DNA from: Jackrogersella multiformis
Taxonomy: Eukaryota > Ascomycota > Sordariomycetes > Xylariales > Hypoxylaceae
Direction: 5' to 3'
Length of the DNA: 64,000 bases
Assembly (NCBI GenBank): GCA_902806575.1
Contig: CADCXD010000007.1
Span: 1,364,001-1,428,000, forward strand
Shown here: positions 55,551 to 64,000 of the stretch, in pieces
How positions within the stretch are numbered: position 1 is the first letter of the stretch
How the letters are laid out: the number at the start of each line of letters is the position of its first letter
Notes under the pieces: generated by a model
Told to the model about the DNA's origin: nothing
Seen by the model: the letters and a program-made list of their open reading frames with translations, nothing else
Database searches by the model: none
Position numbers and translations under genes: made by a program

Positions 55551-58500
55551 TCTAGATATTAGCGAAGCAAATATAAGATTAAATGCTATAAATATAAGGG
55601 GGCGTATATATGAAGCCTTCAATCTAGCTATGTCATCGAAAGCCCGTCGACTCTATCACCGTTTCTAAGATGCCCCTTTATTAATATCGCCGCACACGAG
55701 GACGATATCAACAGGCGAGACAAGGCTCGGATATACACTCACGCAGAACCGATAACGGCCTCCGCGCGTCGGATGTTATAGCAGCAAATGATAAGCATGG
55801 CCGGATCATCTGCAGAGCAATTGGGCCTTTATAAACCCCAGCCGACGGTCCTCAGCAGATCGCAGTTCGAAGTGCTTGTTGGAGATAGATTACAGCTTTA
55901 GCTCGTGGCCGCGCTAGCGACCGGATGATAACACCAATGCCGTGAATGGTCGCTGATAATACTAGCGTATAGCATCAACCCATCATCGTGCATCTACGGC
56001 GAGATAGCTAAGCGCTCCTTGGCCTTATGGATGGGAGGTAGGTGCCACAATTATCATATACGCGGTTCACCCCGCATGGGCTCCCCGTTTTATAGTGTAG
56101 ATTGCTGGAGTAGCCCGGACTATCATGGGTCTTGTCTCGCTGCGGAATGGTCAGATCTTCGTGTAGCATCGTACCCAATATCTTGGAAACGATTATTCAT
56201 GGCGTTTTGATATTTGACTAACAGTAATCAGCAAGTCGAAGGAGTCTGTTGATTTAGTTACACCTTGAACGTATGCTTACCTGTAATGGAGTGAAGCCAC
56301 AGGTTATATCATGTTACGTATTAGATTATTTTTCTCTCTCACTTTGGTTTATAGCACACCTAGCAAGAAGGCAAGATATAAATGAAACTAGAGTTGAAGA
56401 GTATTAGCCTGTCCTAAAACAAAATGCTATATTGCTTGCATACGGTGACAAGTTATTGGGTATTATCACACCAACAATGTCTTAAAGCATGTGTTATCTC
56501 TTGAGGCGACCCTTTAAAGATCGTCGGTCTAATTCTAGTTCATTATCACCGTCGTAAATAGGTATAAAGTCTGGAGTTCTGGATGCGTTTAATGGACCCC
56601 TCCTAAACCTCCCCTTTCCATATCACTTTTTACCCCTTAACATGATACTTATAACTACCTAGGTACAAATATCAAGATTCTAATAATCTATTAAATAATG
56701 CATCAAATTCAATATTAATTCATAATGAAAGACACACGATTTCCGGCCCCCGATTAACCCCCTCCATACAGCTTCTGGGTTATGAGTCCTCGGATTAAGG
56801 CGGCGTTGCAATAGTTTGACTTTCTCCTCGCTGCTATAGTATTCCCCACAAACATCAGTCTTAACAATATAATCGTGATAACTAAAGCGGCTCTCCACGC
56901 CTCCTTTATACCGGGCAACATTCGGGTTTATTTAAAGTGGTTATCAGCGTGAATCTCCGAGAAGTCACCGCTATTGGTTGGCTATTTGCAGGGAGTCGAT
57001 GACCCGCCAAGGCCCTAGCCTATAGCTCCCGTCACTTGACGCAGCGTATTGCGAAGTAGGAGATAGGGTGACCGGCGTTATGCCTTCTTGACGCTTTTGG
57101 ACGACAGTAAATCATTCGATTGATTATAAGAACCATCAGTACAGACCGAGAGGTCCTCGCCGATGTTCCTTGATGGTTTGTGCATATGGTGGTTGTAGTC
57201 GAGCAAAACTGACGATGCGGTCCGCATCTTCAGGTTTGACCCGTCTCACTAGAAAATTGATATTTGCAGTCATTCAACGAGCCTTCATCATATACAGCGA
57301 TATAAATGCCATAGTCGCAAAGATATTCATTCGAGCCGGCTTCAAAGAACCCGAGATTGCCCCGAAAACTAGTGATTCGGTGTAGAGCAAGGAGTCTATG
57401 TATCTCCCTATACAACAGACTTGGAAAACTCTAAGCATGTATGATCGTCTATTCGAATCTTATGCCGAGCACTCGAGGTCTCTATATAGCGCTGGTATAC
57501 GGCGATGGTTTGGGCGGATAACTTGAATCAAGGCACCTGTATTTCTCCATTCAAGTTTCAGGCAATACCGGCGTCATAGGAACTGCTATGATGTCTGACT
57601 AAGCCAAGTATGTGTATCAAGTGCCACCTTTTGTGACTTTTCGATTTCAAAGGGCCCCCAGAGCTGCAGGATCTCTGACCGAGAATTGAAGTGGAACATA
57701 TAATCTTAGCATCGTTATTATCCTTGAGTAGTTCAAGAATCGTAATCTTGCTTCTCTAGCAGTACGGCCAATCGCAGTCTGTGTGATGTGATAGTCAACT
57801 CGAGACCGCAAACCAATTGATTTCAACGGATAGCATACCTGTCACCAAAATTTTCTATGAATACCTAGGTAGTTGTCTGAAAGTGATGTCTGAAGATGAA
57901 CAAGTCTCGTTAACCTAGAGAGTGTTGTGTGGTGTAAGACAATGAATCTGCAGAACTAGAAACACAAGGAATGTATGTGTAAGGCTGCCATGTCAGTTTT
58001 ATATACAAGTGACGACCTAGGATTGTAATTGAATGTCACATATGAATCCTCCTGGATGTAATTGGCTGGAATGGCCAGCAGCATTCCGCAAAGGGTATGT
58101 GTCATAACCCCTGTCAACCCCTGATTGGTTATGTCTGTTAGCTTAACATATCTGCAATAAGTTATATTATGGATGCCTTTATAAAGGTTGCGAATTTAAG
58201 TCTAGCCTTCCGAGTTAGTATGCTTAGAAGCATGTAATAGAGATCCTAATCCTGATATACTCCCATGAATAACTTGCTCAAAGGTGCTGTTCCTGATCTG
58301 GCGATGAAAGGAGATGAAAGGAGTCAGGGTTTTCTTAATGTATTCATCATGTTATTCCTGGTGAGTGTAGCAATAACGATACTTGAGTATCAGCCACGTG
58401 GTATGAATTCTACGAAGTGATTATTCTAGATGAACGAACCCCATGATAGTAAATCGTAGTCTCAGATTCTAATGGCTGCGTATGAAGCACGCCTGCTCAT

Positions 58501-59123
58501 ATATCTTATTAAAACTGATGAAGCGAGCAATCCAGATCTCTAACTAAAACATATTAACCACAACCACTAAACCTGTTCGCTAACTGCGTCCATAAAGTAA
58601 ATCAACTTATGCTAAGATGTCTTCATTAAACAACATATGCATTTCTAGCACTTTAACTTGACAACGGGTAGGTCGGCTGGCTAATCATGCCGGCTAATCC
58701 CATGTACCTAGGTAAATACTCACTGATACTAGCAATAACCCGTTGATGTCATGTGCTAATATTCCTATTAGTTCTTATATAATAACTGAATCCCCGGATA
58801 GAAGGACATCTTGGCTAATAATTATATCTACCTGTTTATCTGAGGCAACCCCCCCTTTAAGTCCCGTGAGGGTTAGTTGCATCGAACTATCGGATATCTA
58901 TAGCCTCCATTTCACGATTCAGTCAGTTTATCTCGAAGCATAGGTCCAAAATGAATGAAATCATTTAAATATTTGGCATCGCCAGACTAAGAGCTGGCTT
59001 GACACTTTCAGAATTATAAATATGACCGGATAGACCTATGAAGAGTAGCACTGATTGATTCTAATTAATAGGCATATGAATCAACATTTAAGACAAATCA
59101 TAAATTATTTCACAAATCTAAAG
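55551..59123. other. 3.6-kb gene-poor stretch
   Basis: No gene supported. Short frames only, none above about 75 codons, in AT-leaning sequence. Around 57450-57560 a short frame reads RWYTAMVWADNLNQGT, faintly like a HET-domain core, but it is flanked by stops and not accepted. A GTACCTAGGT word lies near 58703. Confidence 0.5.
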
Positions 59124-59576
59124 ATGCTTCGAATCCTGATTTTTGCATTTTCCACCGCTGTTGTCACAGCCGGGCCTGGGGACCCTGACTTCTACAATAC
59201 CGTCGCCGAGATATTTTCAGGGCCAGATTGCAGCAACGAGACCTTTGTCTGGGCGGATCCAATATTCGGGCGTGGTGGAAGATGCCAGCCCCTGGATAGG
59301 CATGACAACACCCCTGATATCCTTAGCTATAGGCCAATTACCATCTACCCTGACTGTATCGGTGCGTGAAAATATCCCCCATTCTTAGCTACCAAATAAG
59401 AACGAAAGAAATAGCGCTAACTTGACTAATATAAAGTCAACCTCTATACAGACTCCAAATGCGAGAATACCCCTTACTCGGCGGAGGTTGACCAATGTGT
59501 TCAAGCGGGTGTGCCGTTTATCAGCGCTTTTGTGAAGTGCCCATTCTCTGGCATCAAGGGCGGGGCTACGCAATAG
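59124..59576 (+). CDS. Small secreted six-cysteine protein
   Basis: Exon 1 is 59124-59361, exon 2 is 59437-59576; the 75-nt intron has donor GTGCGT and branch GCTAAC. The product is 125 residues. The N-terminus MLRILIFAFSTAVVTAG is a signal peptide. The mature protein has six Cys (in GPDCSN, GRCQP, PDCI, SKCEN, DQCVQ and VKCPF), enough for three disulfides, and no transmembrane segment. No named family recognised; the size and cysteine pattern are those of fungal small secreted proteins, some of which are effectors, but nothing here shows a role in infection. An in-frame start at 59055 is possible, but its N-terminus is not a signal peptide. Convergent with the flavin oxidase, 195 bp apart. 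Confidence 0.78.
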
Positions 59577-59771
59577 AAAGAGAGGCATGCCTATACCGTG
59601 GAATTCAATGTCAGGGTAGAATAGAAAAATTAAATCCGATACCAATCGATTATATTTGAACCAACTCCTCCTTACCTCGCTCCTTGAGAAATCTAGTTGG
59701 CCATAACGAGTACTTAGATAGTTCATGAATTCATTATCTTCATGGTCAAGCTTCTCAACTCCTAATGTTCG

Positions 59772-61467
59772 CTACAACTTTGCAGGTGCCCCGTCGAACT
59801 TGAAATATCCAGGATTTAGATTCTGAAAGACACCTTGCGGATCGTATTTCTTCGAGACTTCCATTAGTCTAGCCTTGTTCTCTGCCCCATAGCTTCCTAA
59901 TGGGTCTTGGAACTGGCTGGCGTAGTTCATGTATATAAAGGGGTGATCTAAGCCACGCTCCTGCGCCAATTCTCGACTCCGAGAGAGTATATTGGAAAAC
60001 GCTGTTAACACTAATTCGTCGTCTGAAGCGAGCATCCACATCACATTCAGGTTGATCAGCAGGAGCGGCTTCTCGCTACCGCCTATTCCGAGAGCGTTAC
60101 CACCGTTGCGCCTCATCGCCTTGAGCTGGGGGACTGTTATGATCTGGTACACAATCGCGGGAAGTAAGGCCGTGATATTCTTAATAGGGGTTACTTCCTC
60201 TTCGAAGATCTCTAAGATATCCAAAGCTAGTTGCTTATCCACGTGTGTCGTTAGAGTCCAATAGCTCTCGCGCAAACCAGCCGGGCTGGCATTATCAATT
60301 TCGAGGGTGAAGTTCGAATGGGACGCGGTTCTCGTAGTATTCAAAATAGCATTCTCGGTCTTCATAATGTCATCAAATACTTTTGGATGGCTACCCAATG
60401 GCTGCGGCTCGGAATGATGCGCTAAAACCGACGAAATCCACATTTGGTAGACGTTGGCGTACGCAAAAGACACGATGAGGGCTGCATCTGGATCCTCCTC
60501 TGATCCCTGCTCGGCGTAGCTGATCATCGCGTCGAGCAAGACATTCTTGGAGCTGTACATCTCCCAACAAACCATACCTCCCCACATCGGCCCCTGATCG
60601 AATGCGCTGACAACAAACTGAGTGATGATGCCGAAATTGCCGCCACCGCCTCGGAGAGCCCAGAATAGATCGGCGTTCGTGTTTGAATCAACGGTTAGGA
60701 CCTCTCCCGATCCAAGAACAATTTTGTAGTTGACAATATTGTCACATGCCATCCCGTACCGGCCGCTGAAGAATGAGATGCCGCCACCTAGCATGAACCC
60801 ACTAACACCGACTGTAGCTGCGCGCCCACCTGCTACAGTCAAATTTAACTTCTCTAAACTCGTGTATACATTAAGCCAAGTGTTCCCGGGCCCGATTGCT
60901 GCAGATTTCCGATCAGGACTTGGAATCACATGATTTATTTGGTCAAAGTCGATAGTGATGCCGCCAAGACTATTAGAAGCACCTTTGAATGCGGAGTGTC
61001 CGCCGCCTTTCATGGTGAAAGGGCACTCGGTGGCACGGGAGAGTAGAATTATATTAGACACGTCCTCGGCGTTGGTTGGGTGAACGAAGCATTTGGGGTT
61101 AGCGTCTTTCGATTGTTGAGCCGACCAAAATTTCGATTGAGAAGCTTCGTAGGATTCCTGTCCGACAATGTTGACGATATCGCTGCCGAATATGCTGGCG
61201 AGAGTATCGCACTGGTGGCACGGAAAGAAAACGATCCAATTAGAGGCATGTATCTATCAGAGAGCGGGGTTATATACTTACTGCGAATGAGCATAAGCAG
61301 CCATCACCGACCTTTAGACCTAAGTATGTCTCACTCAAGCGATCAGAAGTGATGCCCCTTTCTCTGAGTAAACTGATCGTGTTTAACTTGTGACTACTGG
61401 CACTTGAAGCCTCTCCTAGAGCTGACAACGCTAGCGTCGAACAGAACCACGACGGTATGTGTAACAT
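59772..61467 (-). CDS. Secreted BBE-type FAD oxidase
   Basis: FAD-linked oxidoreductase of the berberine-bridge-enzyme/VAO family. Exon 1 is 61467-61282 and exon 2 is 61211-59772, with a phase-0 70-nt intron (donor GTAAGT, acceptor CCAG). Length is 541. N-terminus MLHIPSWFCSTLALSALGEA is a signal peptide. The FAD domain has MKGGGHSAFKG, whose His134 is the usual covalent FAD ligand; LALRGGGGNFG-like ALRGGGGNFGIIT; and VGVSGFMLGGG. The second covalent Cys seen in bicovalent members is replaced (GGRAATVGV), so single-point attachment is expected. The C-terminus has the BBE signature YMNYASQFQDPLGSYG and KKYDPQGVFQNLNPGYF. It may oxidise carbohydrates or a secondary metabolite; the substrate is unknown. 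In-frame starts above 61467 are non-ATG. Confidence 0.9.
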
Positions 61468-62417
61468 TTTCGGTGAATCGACCACAGATTGCGATGAGAA
61501 GGGGTTGGAACATATAAGAACCGTAGAAATATTTGTGAAGAAATACTTGCTAAAGTTGAAATCAAATACATCCGATTGCTCTGTAAGGACCTCCGGAAGA
61601 TCGGCCGCTTAGGTCCCCGGTTTCATTTCCCGTTTAGGAAATTACCTGCCCGAGCTAGGTATCTGCCTAGAGTACCCGGGTACCTACAGTCCGCCGTTAA
61701 AGTGGGTATATAGGTAGGTATATAAGGGGTATGTATTTTAGATTTAGATATGAGAGGAAAGTCAAGGGTATTTCTCTAAACAAAGAAACTTACTAGTTTC
61801 CAAAGTTCCTCATTAATAAATATTAACTATAAAACCTTCCATGCTTCTACAAAATATAATAAGCCCCCAAATCGTATGACAAAATAAATAGGTACATACC
61901 TACCTGGTAGTCTTACTTGGGTACTTCATAGAAGCTGTGCCCTTAAGGTGGGGTTTAAATAAGAGACCTCTAGGTACCGAGGTAGGCAAGGATGTAGTAC
62001 GCAGGGCAGCCGATAGCAAAGAACAAATTACTTCTCATTTTAGACATAAGGCACGAAAGAAAACTCCAGCATGTATACAAGAATTATGTTTCAGTTTACA
62101 ACAAAACTTACTAATGTCTAAAAACATTTCAACTCAGCTCAAATGTTAGAAAGTGCCATGATCCAATGGGCCCACAAACATCTGCACCTTCCAAACCCCC
62201 CTTGTAAGTGCCCCTCACGGTGACGTTATGACTTCGTTTGCTGCAGGTACAAACCACCTCAAGATTCAGCTCTAGCTCTTCAAAACGAAGACAGCTTCCT
62301 AATCTATTATATTACCTTGATTCTTCTCCTCCCACCAACTTCTACTAAATCTCAATTCACTCCATCTTCTTCGAGTTTCAAAAAAGTCAGAACTACAACC
62401 ACAATTCAATAACCATC
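61468..62417. other. Intergenic between divergent genes
   Basis: Upstream regions of the flavin oxidase (-) and the SRPBCC gene (+). TACCCGGGTACC-like and TAGGTAGG words occur near 61660-61730. A pyrimidine-rich run (62320-62395) precedes the SRPBCC start. No gene recognised. Confidence 0.5.
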
Positions 62418-63069
62418 ATGTCGATCCCAACCTCCACCTCTGTCGTCGAGTCCGCCGTCATCAAGGCCCCCCTTAGCCACGTCTGGCATCTCATCAAGCG
62501 TGAGTTCAGACGACCTATGTAAACCAACCACGACATTATATTTATTAACAATTTCTAGTCCAGGACTTCAGCAAATTCTGGACCGCCCTGAAGTCCAGCC
62601 AGTTCTCCAAGGGCACTAGTGATGAGACTCAAGTCGTCAAGTGGATTTTCGAAGATGGTGCCCAGCTTGAGGTGAAGCAGGAGGAGCACAGTGTATGTTG
62701 ATTGAATCGCTCTGTCTAGTTCACAAGAGCCCGAATCTAGAGATATTGGTGCTAACAGTATTGTAAGACTATCAATCACTACATCACTTACAGCGTCATC
62801 ACCGCCAAGCCTGAACTTAGCTACTCCTCGGTTCTCTCCACCATCCGCTGCTATGCTGTCACTTCGGGTGAGCATGAGAATAGCACCTTTGTTGAGTGGA
62901 CCGGCAACTTCTCTAGTGATGCTGATGCTAGTATGTATCATTATCTACCTAACAATCACGAGAGTGCTGTAAGTTTGCTAATTGCCCGATCACAGCTGTC
63001 ATTCAGGATGCTAAGTTCAAGCGTGCCGATGCCCTAGCTGACTTGGCTAAGGCTGCGACGAAGAAATGA
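62418..63069 (+). CDS. SRPBCC / Bet v1-like small protein
   Basis: Four exons: 62418-62499, 62559-62692, 62768-62930 and 62996-63069, joined in frame through introns of 59, 75 and 65 nt with donors GTGAGT, GTATGT and GTATGT. Product about 150 residues. It resembles the START/polyketide-cyclase-like SRPBCC superfamily: SVVESAVIKAPLSHVWHLIK, the helix-grip start, then DFSKFWTALKSSQFSKG, a VVKWIFEDGAQLEVKQEEHS strand pair, NHYITYSVITAKPELSYSSV, and a C-terminal helix DAKFKRADALADLAKAATKK. Such proteins form a hydrophobic ligand cavity; the ligand is unknown. In the third join I used acceptor TGTAAG (62766-62767) rather than the AG at 62757-62758, because the branch CTAAC sits at the latter. No signal peptide; cytosolic. 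Confidence 0.85.
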
Positions 63070-63701
63070 AGAAATTTCCTAGGCAACATGCTACGCCTTG
63101 AGGATCTTTAGGCATGGAACATGGGAAAAGATCATCGCGTAGGTGCATGTGTATGATTAAGTAGGTAATTCCGCCAAAAATGGATTTGTATTTTAGGTAC
63201 GAAAAGTCGGTGTTGGGTTTCATAGTTCAAAATAACACACATCATCAGCCATTGCGAATCTTAGGTTTCAGGGAATATAGAAGACCCTTGGATTTTGGCT
63301 ATGCGACAGAGTGAGAGAATACGGAAGTAGTAGAATATATGTGTATCGCGCGACTATCAAACTCTAGCCTCTCTGAAGATCTAAATAATGAGGTGAAGTT
63401 CCTTTTATATGCTTACATACCTACCTAGGTAGGTATGTACCTAGGTACATAGGTAAACATGAAGCTTGAAAGCATATCCTTAGAACTAGCCACTACAGTC
63501 CTCCAACAGTTGTCGAAATTGAAGCAGCTTCGAGAGAGCAGGCAGGGCTTCTAGTAAATGCGCACTATATCATTTCCGTATAGATTCGCAATTGATAGTG
63601 TGAAAAGAAAGACGTTACTTTCTCGCAATGGATGTGGTACTAGGCAGACGTATCAAAAATAGATAGGGGAAAATGCGGTGGGCCAAGCTAAAAAATAGGG
63701 C
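63070..63701. other. Intergenic with 26-bp palindrome
   Basis: 3' side of the SRPBCC gene and the 3' flank of the 5S gene. Contains a perfect palindrome at 63414-63439. No further gene recognised. Confidence 0.5.
63414..63439. repeat. 26-bp perfect palindrome
   Basis: Starts TACATACCTACCT and ends with its exact reverse complement AGGTAGGTATGTA; centred on CTAG. The longest of the palindromes noted in the window, and a strong candidate for cruciform or hairpin formation. CTAGGTACATAGGT follows immediately. Confidence 0.95.
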
Positions 63702-63707
63702 AAAAAA
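63702..63707 (-). terminator. RNA polymerase III T-run after 5S
   Basis: A run of T residues on the minus strand directly follows the 5S 3' end ATGT, the standard RNA polymerase III terminator. Confidence 0.8.
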
Positions 63708-63826
63708 ACATACAACACCAGGGATTCGCTGGTCGTCACCGACCCAACTACTAATCTGGCGGTATCCAGTTTATCTCTGGGAGAGCGGACGGGATCCCGA
63801 GTATTCTAAATCCTATGGTCGTATGT
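63708..63826 (-). rRNA. 5S ribosomal RNA
   Basis: 119-nt gene on the minus strand. It begins ACATACGACCATAGG and ends CCCTGGTGTTGTATGT, as in fungal 5S RNA, with the conserved internal control segments CTCGGGATCCCGTCCGCTCT and TAGTAGTTGGGTCGGTGACG. Terminal helix I pairs ACATAC with GTATGT. Helix II (GGATTTAG with CTGGATACC) forms only with two G-U pairs and a bulged A, an arrangement expected for 5S helix II. It is a single dispersed copy, as in many Pezizomycotina where 5S genes are scattered. Transcribed by RNA polymerase III. Confidence 0.93.
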
Positions 63827-64000
63827 GAAAGTTCAATTGATTATTACCATTTATATCATCTGTAGTAGCGCTAAACATTTGGTCCACACGAGGGATTCAG
63901 GGGCTCGAGTCATCTTCACGACCTACCTATAAAGCTTTCCTAACAATATTCAGCAACCAATGTACTTTAGAATTTCGCTACCTTTCTACCAGGAATTCAG

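Noticed and set aside
57450..57560. Short RWYTAMVWADNLNQGT reading, faintly like a HET-domain core
   Set aside because: Stops on both sides and no other HET motif nearby; similarity is too weak.
62555..62941. 128-codon minus-strand frame
   Set aside because: Antisense to the SRPBCC gene exons and introns.
1..64000. CRISPR array or bacterial operon features
   Set aside because: The DNA is eukaryotic with spliceosomal introns; no regularly spaced direct repeats were seen.

Overview
This window looks like nuclear DNA of a filamentous ascomycete (Pezizomycotina, probably Sordariomycetes; the rank below phylum is inference). The introns are short, with GTATGT/GTAAGT-type donors, CTAAC-type branch sites and AG acceptors. 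There is a dispersed 5S rRNA gene and an intron-bearing tRNA-Ser(CGA). The gene set is typical of fungi: MED7, TBP, U2SURP/SR140, a GH74 xyloglucanase, a copper-fist regulator and an NRPS-like reductase. I recognise 20 protein-coding loci (one interrupted by a stop codon), one tRNA and one 5S rRNA. Exon joins were worked out by hand from splice signals, reading frame and family alignment remembered rather than computed.

Layout. 1-7.0 kb: no gene seen. 7.0-15.2 kb: F-box protein (+), ZNF830-type zinc-finger protein (-) divergent from MED7 (+), a 56-residue Cys-rich protein ending in a CaaX-like box (-), and a three-exon GH74 enzyme (-) with possible carbon-control motifs upstream. 15.2-19.4 kb: an AT-rich stretch with an intronless, shortened SAR1-like GTPase and a PD-(D/E)XK nuclease-like gene broken by one in-frame TAG. 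20-27.1 kb: an SDR without the usual catalytic Tyr/Lys, tRNA-Ser, an SCI1-like coiled-coil protein and a Mac1-like copper-fist regulator whose first exon is 8 nt. 27.1-31.1 kb: a gene-free stretch rich in palindromic CCTAGG/GGTACC words. 31.1-37.5 kb: SR140/U2SURP homologue, an FAD amine/amino-acid oxidase, and TBP.

37.5-55.6 kb: a 5.7-kb gene-free stretch, then a 1,286-residue A-T-R-R NRPS-like reductase resembling fungal glycine-betaine reductase, an Ala/Asn/Asp-rich secreted protein, mitochondrial ETF-ubiquinone oxidoreductase, and a membrane-anchored DUF3445 (haem-dependent N-demethylase-like) protein. The FAD oxidase, the reductase, ETF-QO and the DUF3445 protein could all touch N-methylated amine chemistry. 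That shared theme is a hypothesis, not something the sequence proves. 55.6-64 kb: a gene-poor stretch, a six-cysteine small secreted protein convergent with a berberine-bridge-type flavin oxidase, a four-exon SRPBCC/Bet v1-like protein, and the 5S rRNA gene.

Many of the longest antisense reading frames are shadows of GC-rich genes and are omitted. Intergenic DNA is sprinkled with perfect palindromes built from ACCTAGGT and AGGTACCT, up to 26 bp.
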